Positions 7,929-15,856 of a stretch of 64,000 nt of DNA are shown here, one piece after another. Both the position numbers and the translations under genes were made by a program. The stretch's first letter is position 1; each line of letters begins with the position of its first letter. This DNA comes from RXOA01 sp964547105 (GTDB lineage Bacteria; Bipolaricaulota; Bipolaricaulia; UBA7950; UBA9294), in assembly GCA_964547105.1 (NCBI GenBank), contig CAZJLO010000003.1, positions 39,519-103,518 on the forward strand. The letters run 5' to 3'. The notes beneath the pieces were generated by a model, which did not search any database, was not told where the DNA came from, and worked only from the letters and a program-made list of their open reading frames with translations.

Positions 7929-8767
7929 GAATCGTTGTAGCCAGCGGAAAGGGTGGCACGGGGAAGACCACGGTGGCGATCAACCTTGCGCTTGCTCTTG
8001 AGGAGCGGGCGAAGCCCCAATTTGTCGATGCCGATGTCGAGGAACCCAACGCTCATCTGTTTCTCCATCCGCAAATCACGGATCGCCACACTGTCACCAA
8101 GCTCCTGCCGCAGGTAGATGAGAGCACGTGCACCGCCTGCGGGGCGTGCGCCGAAGCTTGCCAATTCAACGCCATCTCGATGGTCGCCGGCAAGGTTCTT
8201 GTGCTGGACCAGCTCTGCCACGGTTGCGGACGCTGCACGCTTGTCTGTCCCGTGGCGGCCATTGAGGAGATGCCCCATGAGCTTGGTATCGTCGAAACGG
8301 GAACAGCTGGTTCGCGATTGACATTCGCCCAAGGGTTTCTCCGCGTCGGTGAGGCGATGGCGACGCCGATCATCCATGCCCTCAGCAAGACAATCGACCC
8401 GGCGCGGCTCTGTCTGGTAGACGCTCCTCCGGGAACAGGCTGCCCTACAATCGCTGCAATGCACGGCGCCGACATTGCCTTGTTGGTCACCGAACCGACA
8501 CCGTTCGGGCTGCACGACCTCCGTGCTGCCGTTGGTGTCGCCAGAGCCCTGGAAATCCCCGTCGCCGTGGTGATCAACCGCGACGGAATCGGAGACGACC
8601 AGGTCGAAGCTTTCTGCCACAGCGAGGACATTCCGGTGGTCATGCGCATCCCGTTCCAGCGAGAAATCGCCGCGGCGTACGCCGTCGGCGAACCACTCGT
8701 TCGTGCATTCCCGGAATGGATCCCTCGATTCCAGAAGCTCTACAGCGACCTCGAGGAGGTGATGTGA
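7925..8767 (+). CDS. MinD-superfamily P-loop ATPase with inserted ferredoxin domain, copy 1
   Basis: A 280-residue cytoplasmic protein. It has a deviant Walker A, SGKGGTGKTTVA (about 7-18), then two 4Fe-4S clusters inserted at about residues 63-115 (CTACGACAEACQF and CHGCGRCTLVCPVAAI), then the ATPase resumes with LVDAPPGTGCPTI and LLVTEPTPFGLHDL. Such proteins are found in anaerobes beside NifX-like/ORP and Mrp genes and are thought to handle iron-sulfur or other metal clusters, or to take part in ORP complexes. It is followed directly (0 nt gap) by a paralogue. Confidence 0.9.
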   Translation: MRIVVASGKGGTGKTTVAINLALALEERAKPQFVDADVEEPNAHLFLHPQITDRHTVTKLLPQVDESTCTACGACAEACQFNAISMVAGKVLVLDQLCHGCGRCTLVCPVAAIEEMPHELGIVETGTAGSRLTFAQGFLRVGEAMATPIIHALSKTIDPARLCLVDAPPGTGCPTIAAMHGADIALLVTEPTPFGLHDLRAAVGVARALEIPVAVVINRDGIGDDQVEAFCHSEDIPVVMRIPFQREIAAAYAVGEPLVRAFPEWIPRFQKLYSDLEEVM

Positions 8768-9634
8768 ATGCAGCGCATCGTGTTTCTCTCCGGCAAGGGG
8801 GGGACGGGAAAAACCTCGCTTGCCGGTGCATTTGCCCGTCTGCTTGATCGCAAGATCCTCGCCGATTGCGATGTCGATGCGGCCAACCTCCATCTTCTTC
8901 TCGATGCCAAGATTCGTGAACAGGGGACCTATACAGGCGGACAGATCGCCATCAAGGATCCCACTCTATGCACGGCGTGCGGCGCCTGCCAACGGGTCTG
9001 TCGTTTCCATGCGATCGACGAGAACTACCAGATCGATCCGTTCATGTGTGAGGGATGCGGTTCGTGCGTCACGGTTTGCCCGACCGCAGCCATCTCCCTG
9101 GAACCAAGCGAATCCGGTCGATGGTACACGGCTGACACATCTCAAGGTCCGCTCGCCGGGGCCGAGCTTCACCCCGGCGAAGAGACATCGGGAAAGCTGG
9201 TCACGGTGGTCAAGAAGCACGCGGATCAGCTGTCGGCGTCACATGAATTGGATCGTTCGTTCCAACTCATCGACGGCGCCCCGGGGATCGGTTGTCCGGT
9301 CATCGCTTCGATCAGCGGTGCCGATGTGGCCATCCTGGTCACCGAGCCGACCGGCTCCGGCCAACACGATCTGAAACGGATCCTAGGCGTGCTCGAGCAT
9401 TTCCGGGTTCCGGCGCTCCTCGTCATCAACAAGGCCGATCTCTGTCTTGAGATGTCCGATTCTCTCGAGGATTACGCTTGCAGGGAATCGATCCCCGTGC
9501 TCGGCAGGATTCCCTACGATGGGCTTGTCCCAAAGCACCTTCTCAACCGAAGAAGCCCCGTAGATGATCCGGACAGCCCTGCCGGCAAGGCGATGCGCAC
9601 CGTGTTCGAACGGTTTCTCGAGGCCGTGCATTGA
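8768..9634 (+). CDS. MinD-superfamily P-loop ATPase with inserted ferredoxin domain, copy 2
   Basis: A 288-residue paralogue of the preceding gene, beginning immediately after its stop with GAGGAGGTGATGTGA as ribosome site. Walker A is SGKGGTGKTSLAGA. The ferredoxin insert has CTACGACQRVCRF and CEGCGSCVTVCPTAAI. ATPase motifs LIDGAPGIGCPVI and LVTEPTGSGQHDL follow. The paired arrangement corresponds to the two tandem MinD-like ATPases of ORP operons in sulfate reducers, which probably form a heterodimer. That pairing is inferred from synteny and similarity. Confidence 0.9.
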   Translation: MQRIVFLSGKGGTGKTSLAGAFARLLDRKILADCDVDAANLHLLLDAKIREQGTYTGGQIAIKDPTLCTACGACQRVCRFHAIDENYQIDPFMCEGCGSCVTVCPTAAISLEPSESGRWYTADTSQGPLAGAELHPGEETSGKLVTVVKKHADQLSASHELDRSFQLIDGAPGIGCPVIASISGADVAILVTEPTGSGQHDLKRILGVLEHFRVPALLVINKADLCLEMSDSLEDYACRESIPVLGRIPYDGLVPKHLLNRRSPVDDPDSPAGKAMRTVFERFLEAVH

Positions 9635-9764
9635 CCCTTCGTTCCAAGACCGGCGACCCTTTGCTTCGGCGGACGATCGATCGACCCGCTTTGCGGCCGG
9701 TGGACCATCATCTCCGCGCAAGGTCTCCAAAACGGAATATCTGAAGGGAAGGCCGAAGAGAGCG

Positions 9765-10766
9765 ATGCGCACATACCTGGAGTGCTTTCCGTGCTTGCTG
9801 CAACAGTCGTTGAACGCAGCGCGGCACGTGACGTCCGATCCTGAACGTCAAAGAGCTGTTCTCGAGGCCGTTTCCCGCCAGATCCCCCGAATGGATCTAG
9901 CCGCAAGTCCTGCCGAAAACGGGAACATCGTCCATCAGATCGCACGGCAAGTCCTCGATTGCGATGATCCATTCCGGGCAGTCAAACAGGAAAGCAACCG
10001 GCACTGTCTCGCTGGGCTCGCTCGCTATCGCCAGATAGTCGCCGAGTCACCCGATCCTCTACTGGAATCCATGAGGGTCGCCGCCGCGGCCAACGCCATC
10101 GATGTTGGGCCAAGCTTCGGCTGTGGATACAACATCCGTGACAGACTTGATACGATTCTTGCAGGTTCATTCGACTTCCGCGACTATTCGTCGTTCCGCG
10201 AGCATCTGAACGCGACGAGCCATGTGCTCTACTTGGCGGACAACGCCGGGGAGATTGTGTTCGACCGACTCGTGGTCGAACAGCTCGTGGCTCTAGGCAA
10301 GCAAGTCACGGTTGTCGTTCGTGGTGGACCGATCCTCAACGACGCAACGATGGAGGATGCGCACGTTTCCGGGATTCACAAGCTCGCCGATGTGATTGCA
10401 AACGAGCAGCGAGGACCGGGGACTTCGCTTCGCCTCGCCGGTGATGGGTTCGCACAGCGGATTCGCAACGCAGATCTGATCTTGTCGAAAGGGCAGGGGA
10501 ACTACGAAGGGCTTGCCGGAGAGCCGTTGCAGATCTTCTTCTTATTCCGGATCAAGTGCAATGTCGTGTCCCAACACGCCTGCGCACAGATGGGAACGAT
10601 TCTTCTCCGCTCGGGGATCGATCCGAAAATCGAGGATCGCCGCGGAACCCAGGAGATGTCCACAGGAAAGGAACTATATGAACACGAAGCAGCAGGCAAT
10701 GGACGAACGCCACAAAGCTCTGGAGCGGGCCATGGCAAGGATACGCTTCCGGGTCGTGGTGTTTAG
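9765..10766 (+). CDS. DUF89 / ARMT1-like metal-dependent phosphatase family protein
   Basis: A 333-residue protein of the DUF89 damage-control phosphatase family, which removes phosphate from harmful or side-product sugar phosphates in characterised members. It starts MRTYLECFPCLLQQSLNAAR (CxxC typical of bacterial and archaeal DUF89), has the metal-site motif LADNAGEIVFDRL, then SKGQGNYEGL. Similarity to the family ends near GTILL, about residue 287. The remaining 45 or so residues are low-complexity and overlap the mrp start by 89 nt, so the natural stop may have been lost or the tail is unselected. Confidence 0.8.
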   Translation: MRTYLECFPCLLQQSLNAARHVTSDPERQRAVLEAVSRQIPRMDLAASPAENGNIVHQIARQVLDCDDPFRAVKQESNRHCLAGLARYRQIVAESPDPLLESMRVAAAANAIDVGPSFGCGYNIRDRLDTILAGSFDFRDYSSFREHLNATSHVLYLADNAGEIVFDRLVVEQLVALGKQVTVVVRGGPILNDATMEDAHVSGIHKLADVIANEQRGPGTSLRLAGDGFAQRIRNADLILSKGQGNYEGLAGEPLQIFFLFRIKCNVVSQHACAQMGTILLRSGIDPKIEDRRGTQEMSTGKELYEHEAAGNGRTPQSSGAGHGKDTLPGRGV

Positions 10767-11505
10767 CGGCAAGGGTGGGGTTGGGAAATCGACCGTGGCC
10801 GTCAACCTCGCGTGCGCGCTTTCCGCACGGGGCTGCTCGGTCGGACTGCTCGATGCGGATATCACCGGACCCAACGTCCCCCATATGATGGGAATCAACG
10901 CCCCGGCCGAGGCGATCGGCCATGAGATCCAGCCTCAGGAAGCATACGGTGTCAAGGTGGCCTCGCTCGCATCGATGGTTCCCGCGGAAGCACCGATCAT
11001 CTGGCGAGGGCCGATGCGATCGAACGCGATCGAGCAGCTCCTCGGGGAGACGGCTTGGGGATCTCTGGATGCGCTCATCATCGATCTTCCTCCGGGAACG
11101 GGCGACGAAGTGCTAACCATCGCCCAGCGGACATTGCCGCAGATGGCCATCGTCGTGACGACCCCTCAGGAGGTCTCGCTGATCGATGCCCGCCGGGCGG
11201 TGAATATGGCCAAGGAACTGAAGATCCCGCAGATCGCCCTGCTCGAGAACATGTCAGGCTACGTGTGCCCTCATTGCGGAGCACATCTCGACCTGTTTGG
11301 AGCAGGAACGGCGGAGTCCGATGCCAAGCGCCTTGAAATCGAGTATCTCGGCGGAGTGCCGATCGACCCGAACCTGCGAACGGGAAGCGATCAAGGTCTT
11401 TCGATCGTCACGACCCACCCCGATACCGCTTCGGCAAAAGCGTTCCAGTCCATCGCCGACCGGCTTTGCGTCGCGGTTCACAATTCGAGCCATGCCTCGG
11501 ATTAG
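10678..11505 (+). CDS. mrp: Mrp/NBP35 family iron-sulfur cluster carrier ATPase
   Basis: A 275-residue P-loop ATPase that carries 4Fe-4S clusters to apoproteins. It has FSGKGGVGKSTVAVNLACAL (about 24-43), LLDADITGPNVPHM, IDLPPGTGDEVLTI, and the cluster-ligand CxxC in YVCPHCGAHLDLFG (about 198-211) shared with ApbC/NBP35. AAAGGA lies 6 nt before the ATG. The start is inside the DUF89 reading frame. It lacks the N-terminal DUF59 domain found in many Mrp proteins, as usual for the short anaerobe type in such clusters. Confidence 0.92.
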   Translation: MNTKQQAMDERHKALERAMARIRFRVVVFSGKGGVGKSTVAVNLACALSARGCSVGLLDADITGPNVPHMMGINAPAEAIGHEIQPQEAYGVKVASLASMVPAEAPIIWRGPMRSNAIEQLLGETAWGSLDALIIDLPPGTGDEVLTIAQRTLPQMAIVVTTPQEVSLIDARRAVNMAKELKIPQIALLENMSGYVCPHCGAHLDLFGAGTAESDAKRLEIEYLGGVPIDPNLRTGSDQGLSIVTTHPDTASAKAFQSIADRLCVAVHNSSHASD

Positions 11506-11600
11506 GGGCGCTAATCATCGACTCGGGCAATCCGGAGACGAAATCGTTCGGGCTCGGCGCTCGACGACAACCACAACTGAACGCTTTGGAGGAGGTCAAG

Positions 11601-12032
11601 TTGACACGGATTGGAATCATCATCTGCGATCGATACAGAACATGCGGTGGCGGGAAGTGCATCCGTGCGATGCATGAGCATGTGGGCGGGTTTGCTCGAT
11701 ACCCCCAAGACGAGCCCCTCGAACTCGTCGGCTATTCCACATGCGGAGGTTGTCCGGGCGGAAACATCGAATACGTTCCCGAAGAGATGATCAAGAATGG
11801 TGCGACTGTCCTTCACGTGGCCACCGGGCTCGTCGTCGGATATCCGCCATGCCCGCGTCGCGAGTACTTCAAGAAGTTCATCGAGTCGCGCTACGGCATT
11901 CCCGTGGTCATCGGGACACATCCCATCCCTCAGAAGTACTTTCTGGTCCATCGCGAGCTTCCCTCTTGGGAGACGATGAGTCACCTCGAGGCGCTCCTGG
12001 CAACCGAGGAGATCCGCAAAGCGTACGATTGA
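11601..12032 (+). CDS. CGGC-domain protein
   Basis: A 143-residue putative metal-binding protein. The start is TTG 11601, directly behind a strong GGAGGAGG; no later Met fits. It has [12 protein letters not shown] near the N terminus and the name-giving [13 protein letters not shown] motif, followed by [23 protein letters not shown] proteins occur in anaerobes near redox and metal genes and carry many conserved cysteines. The exact function is unknown. It closes the NifX/MinD/Mrp cluster, 95 nt after mrp. Confidence 0.85.
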   Translation: MTRIGIIICDRYRTCGGGKCIRAMHEHVGGFARYPQDEPLELVGYSTCGGCPGGNIEYVPEEMIKNGATVLHVATGLVVGYPPCPRREYFKKFIESRYGIPVVIGTHPIPQKYFLVHRELPSWETMSHLEALLATEEIRKAYD

Positions 12033-12079
12033 CCTTGTGCCTGCCCCGAGCGGCTTCACCCAACCGTTCGGCATTCCTC

Positions 12080-12108
12080 TCGACAGGCTGACAGCGATCG
12101 GCTATACC
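12080..12108 (+). promoter_or_regulatory. Leaderless promoter of rnhA
   Basis: TCGACA (12080-12085) and TATACC (12103-12108) are separated by 17 nt. The -10 box ends 6 nt before the ATG of rnhA at 12115, and no Shine-Dalgarno sequence is present, so the transcript probably begins at the start codon. Confidence 0.55.
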
Positions 12109-12114
12109 TACGAC

Positions 12115-12567
12115 ATGACCCATGATGTGACGATCTATACGGATGGAGCATGCAGCGGGAACCCCGGTCCCGGTGGATGGGGGGCGATTCTCATCTCCGG
12201 CGGTCACCGCAAGGAGGTGTCCGGAGGCACGCCGGAGACAACCAACAACCGGATGGAGTTGATTGCAGCCATTGAAGCGCTGAAGGCTCTTCGATCACCT
12301 TCCAGCGTTGATCTGTATACCGACTCAACCTATTTGAAAAAGGGCATTTCCGAATGGCTTTCAGTGTGGAAAAAGAACAACTGGAAGCGGCGAAGCGGCA
12401 AGCGATGGTTGCCGGTGAAGAACGTCGATCTCTGGAAGGACTTGGATGCATTAACGGAAACGCATGAGATCCGCTTCCACTGGGTCAAGGGCCATGACGG
12501 GCACCCGGAAAACGAGCGCTGCGATGAACTTGCCCGGAATGCCATTCCCGTCCCAAGGCAGCCGTAG
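12115..12567 (+). CDS. rnhA: Ribonuclease HI
   Basis: A 150-residue endonuclease that cuts RNA in RNA-DNA hybrids. All four catalytic acids are visible: Asp in [16 protein letters not shown], Glu in [13 protein letters not shown], Asp in [12 protein letters not shown] and Asp in [11 protein letters not shown]. The basic protrusion [14 protein letters not shown] is present. The start is set at 12115 because the family begins just before this point and a -10 box sits 6 nt upstream. An upstream in-frame start at 12037 would add unrelated residues. Confidence 0.95.
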   Translation: MTHDVTIYTDGACSGNPGPGGWGAILISGGHRKEVSGGTPETTNNRMELIAAIEALKALRSPSSVDLYTDSTYLKKGISEWLSVWKKNNWKRRSGKRWLPVKNVDLWKDLDALTETHEIRFHWVKGHDGHPENERCDELARNAIPVPRQP

Positions 12568-12899
12568 CCGGCAGGCGATGGCCACATCCTCATCACGCGA
12601 GGAGTCTTCGCCGGTGCCTCGAATCGGCTGACCTCCGCCAACCATGAGGTCATCCATCGGGCTCTACGCTCTCCGATTCGCCACGACGAAATGCTCGCAG
12701 CCGTTGAGGAAGCAGATGCCCCAATCTGTCTCGGATCGGATCGATGAGAAGCCGCTGGACCAAGCGCCGTCCCTGCGGATCGTCGTCCATGTCAGCGATG
12801 GCGCACGTCGCGATCGACCATGTACCCGCCCAACTCAGTGGACAGCAACCGCCCAATCTTGTCTTGACTTCCCCGTCACAGATCTCGCGTTCTTGGCCG
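12568..12899. other. 332-bp interval without a supported gene
   Basis: The plus frame stays open for about 59 codons directly after the rnhA stop (to 12747) but has no suitable start. A minus frame (13030-12650) is open but overlaps the CQLG gene and resembles no family I know. The stretch may hold a decayed gene. I see no tRNA, repeat or terminator in it. Confidence 0.4.
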
Positions 12900-13283
12900 T
12901 CAGAAGCAGCCAAGCTGGCATGGCCCGATCCGCAACTCTTTCGTCTCCGCTGCGCATCCGATGATGAACCGCGGCAACCCGAATTGCTGCGCAATTTTCC
13001 ACGCCACGGCACAGGGAAGCCTCCCGCCAACCAGTCTCTCGGTCAACGCGGAAGACACCGACTCGGGAAGCGCGGAGAGTGCGTGAAGCAGTGTTCGCTC
13101 TCCGAAGTCGTCGTAGCCGAACGCCCCCAGCTGACAGTGAACGATCCGAAGATCGATCTCGCTTGCCACCGCTCCAATCCGTGCCGGCGTTTCGCCAAGC
13201 TCAGCAGCAATTTCGAACAGGTTCGCGCAAGCGATCTTCCCTTCTCTTGATGCTTTCTTCAGGCGCTCTTCCATCGTAGGCAT
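12900..13283 (-). CDS. Conserved small protein with duplicated CQLG motif
   Basis: A 127-residue protein made of two similar halves. The first (about 8-56) runs from GKIACANLFEIAAELG to RIVHCQLGAFG. The second (about 86-127) runs from GRLPCAVAWKIAQQFG to RIGPCQLGCF at the very C terminus. Each half has a Cys at the start of a helix, a helix-turn-helix-like segment and a terminal CQLG. I believe similar proteins occur in anaerobic bacteria, but I cannot name a function. The four positioned cysteines suggest metal or cluster binding (inference). The start at 13283 follows AAGGAG. Confidence 0.75.
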   Translation of the reverse strand: MPTMEERLKKASREGKIACANLFEIAAELGETPARIGAVASEIDLRIVHCQLGAFGYDDFGERTLLHALSALPESVSSALTERLVGGRLPCAVAWKIAQQFGLPRFIIGCAAETKELRIGPCQLGCF

Positions 13284-13394
13284 GGCTCGTATCTCCTTAG
13301 GTTCATCGTCCGTGATCCCCCGATGCCGTGCATTGCACGCCACGGCCTTGTACCCTGTTCGATCAAACCCTGCCTGATCAAGACAGGAGGTCGC

Positions 13395-14615
13395 ATGGGT
13401 ACGTGGATCGGATTTGCAGTCTCCCTCGTTCTACTGCTTGTCCTGTCGCGCCGCAACCTTGCCCTTGGGATGTTCGTCGCCGCCGCGGTCCTCGCACTGT
13501 TCTCTCTCTCCGCTGCCAAGATCGGAGATGCCCTTTTGACAACGGCAACCGACCCGTCGGTTTGGCTTCTTGCATGGGTTGTCGCGTTGATCCCGATGAT
13601 CGGCGGGGTCCTTGAGGAATCCGGCCAGATGGATCGACTGGTCTCGAACCTTCGCATCGGGGTCCGCCCATTTCTTGCGTTCGCTCCGGCGCTTCTCGGC
13701 ATGCTTCCGATGCCTGGCGGAGCGCTGCTTTCCGCGCCTCTCGTCGAACGCGGGGCGGGACACGTCCCCGATGACATCAAAGCTGCCGCCAATGTCTGGT
13801 TCCGGCATGTGCTGTTGTTGGTGTATCCGCTCGGCTCGGCGCTGATCGCCTCCTCGAAGGCAGCCGGTTTGAGTGTGTATGGAGTGATCCCGTTCATGGT
13901 GCCGTCGTGCATTCTGATCGCCCTGTTGGGGGTTGTGTTTCTGCTGCACCGAGTCGGAGCAGCCCCCGGGGTGTTGCCGGGGAAGGAAGCCGGATCCGAG
14001 ACTCATGATCGGCCACCATTCTCCTGCAGAGGGCTTCTCGTTCCTCTCGCACTCATCCTGATCGCGCCCATTCTCGATCTGCTCCTTGCGGTGACCTGTT
14101 CCTTGCCCTACCCGGAAATCGGGACCGCAATCGGCATCTCTGCAAGTCTCACGGTTTCGGCCATTGTCGGACGAACGAGCCGGACAACCATCGCCTCCGT
14201 CTTCCGCCGAATGCGGCCGTGGAAGTATGCTCTCATCATCCTGGCGATGTTCCTGTTCTTGGCCGTGTTCCGGAACTCCGGAATCCCCGAGGCGATTGCC
14301 GACATGTCGCTTCATCCTGTGCTCTTGTGCGTCGTGGTTGGGTTTCTGCTCGGTGCAGTGACCGGCCGGATCCAGGCACCGATGGCCATTCTGATTCCGA
14401 TCTTCGTCAGCACCTACGGATCGATGGGCGTGATTGCGTTTGCCGTCACCTACAGCGCGGTATTCGTCGGATACATCATCACGCCGATCCATCCGTGCAT
14501 CTCCGTATCCGTCGAATACTTCCATACCTCGATCGGAGCGTTCTTGAGGAGGACAGCTGCTCCCGTTGCCATCGCGCTGGGGCTCTGCGTCGTCGCCGGA
14601 TGGTTCCTACTCTGA
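13395..14615 (+). CDS. DUF401 family integral membrane protein (putative transporter)
   Basis: A 406-residue protein with about ten membrane segments, related to the ion-transporter superfamily permeases. AGGAGG precedes the ATG. Conserved features are LIPMIGGVLEESGQMDRL, the central MLPMPGGALLSAPLVE loop, FRHVLLLVYPLGSALIASSKAAG and, near the C terminus, GYIITPIHPCISVSVEYF. DUF401 proteins are found mainly in anaerobic archaea and bacteria, and the substrate is unknown. The stop overlaps the convergent mscS by 9 nt. Confidence 0.85.
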   Translation: MGTWIGFAVSLVLLLVLSRRNLALGMFVAAAVLALFSLSAAKIGDALLTTATDPSVWLLAWVVALIPMIGGVLEESGQMDRLVSNLRIGVRPFLAFAPALLGMLPMPGGALLSAPLVERGAGHVPDDIKAAANVWFRHVLLLVYPLGSALIASSKAAGLSVYGVIPFMVPSCILIALLGVVFLLHRVGAAPGVLPGKEAGSETHDRPPFSCRGLLVPLALILIAPILDLLLAVTCSLPYPEIGTAIGISASLTVSAIVGRTSRTTIASVFRRMRPWKYALIILAMFLFLAVFRNSGIPEAIADMSLHPVLLCVVVGFLLGAVTGRIQAPMAILIPIFVSTYGSMGVIAFAVTYSAVFVGYIITPIHPCISVSVEYFHTSIGAFLRRTAAPVAIALGLCVVAGWFLL

Positions 14616-15674
14616 GTTCGAACTGGAAGATCCTGCCAGATAAACGGTTTGTGTCGGATAAGCGAACGCGATCCCGGCGGCCTCGAACTGCGAGTAGATC
14701 TCCAAGTTGATCGCTTGCTGGACATCCATATAGGCGCCGTAGTCCGGAACCCGCATGAAGTAGACAATCTCGAACTGCAAGGCAAAATCGCCGTAGGCCT
14801 TGAAGTGGCAGCGGTCGAATCGTGCGTCTGTCTGCCGCTCGACGATGCCGCGAACCATCTCGGGGATCATCTCAAGCTTCTTCTTCGGTGTGTCGTAGGC
14901 AACCCCCAAGCCGAACACAATCCGCCGTTCGTCCATCCGCTTGTAGTTCTTGATTCGGCTGGATAGGAGATCGCTGTTGCCGAAGATGATTTGCTCGCCT
15001 GACAAACTGCGAACGCGCGTCGACTTGAGGCCGACCTTTTCCACCGTTCCCGAGAGCTCTCCCACCACGACAAAATCATCGATCTCAAAAGGCTTGTCGA
15101 TGATGATCGACATGGAGGAAAACAGGTCTCCAAGGATGCTTTGGACGGCGAGGGAGATCGCGATTCCGGTCACGCCAAGTCCGGCAACCAACGTAGTGAT
15201 ATCCACGCCCATGTTGTCCAGCCCGATCAAGACCACAATCGACCAGACAACGATCTTGGCGACAAAGCCGAGCGCCGAAAGTGACGTCGTCTTGCGCGCA
15301 TCGGACGACATCCGGGAGCGGATCGACCGATCGATCCAGAAGGAGATCAACGCGCTGCTCCAATACCCTGCTTGAAGGAGCAGTGCCAGTACGGAGAGAA
15401 CACTCACCACCTGATTCGCGACATCCGGAAGCTTGACAACGAGTGACCCTGCGTAGAGAGAGACGACGATCAGGAAGAGGAACTTCGTCTTCCCGAGCAG
15501 TTCGATCACCAGGTCATCGAACTGCGTCGAGGTTCGCTCGGCGAACTTGGACAGTCGTCGAAGGACAAGACGAACCCCAACCCAGAAGAAGACAGCGACA
15601 AAAAGGACGACACCGACTGCAAGCAGCCATTTCCAGAGTTCGTTGCCGTACCACTGCTGGCCGAGAAATGTCAT
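14607..15674 (-). CDS. MscS family mechanosensitive ion channel
   Basis: A 355-residue membrane channel that opens under membrane tension to release solutes. It has four predicted membrane helices in the first half, then the pore helix and beta-domain signature VAGLGVTGIAISLAVQSILGDLFSS, followed by IIIDKPFEIDDFVVVGELSGTVEKVGLKSTRVRSLSGEQI and a cytoplasmic C-terminal domain. The start at 15674 sits behind AAGGGGGGG. A TATACT at 15706-15701 could be its -10 box. Confidence 0.92.
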   Translation of the reverse strand: MTFLGQQWYGNELWKWLLAVGVVLFVAVFFWVGVRLVLRRLSKFAERTSTQFDDLVIELLGKTKFLFLIVVSLYAGSLVVKLPDVANQVVSVLSVLALLLQAGYWSSALISFWIDRSIRSRMSSDARKTTSLSALGFVAKIVVWSIVVLIGLDNMGVDITTLVAGLGVTGIAISLAVQSILGDLFSSMSIIIDKPFEIDDFVVVGELSGTVEKVGLKSTRVRSLSGEQIIFGNSDLLSSRIKNYKRMDERRIVFGLGVAYDTPKKKLEMIPEMVRGIVERQTDARFDRCHFKAYGDFALQFEIVYFMRVPDYGAYMDVQQAINLEIYSQFEAAGIAFAYPTQTVYLAGSSSSNSE

Positions 15675-15856
15675 TGCCCCCCCTTGAATCGTTCCGATGA
15701 AGTATACCGCGTGGTCTACAGAAGCGTCACTCACTGCGATTAGCTACTTCGCGTTGTGCGAGCGATACGCAGGACGCACGTAAAGGTGACGTATGTCCCT
15801 GTCTGTTGATGAAGCATGCGTCCTTGCGAAAAAAGAGACAAGATACCCTAGACTCC

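Noticed and set aside
13431..14525. 364-codon minus-strand frame opposite the DUF401 gene
   Set aside because: Low-complexity Asp/Gln/Arg-rich translation, while the plus strand encodes a clear multi-helix membrane protein.
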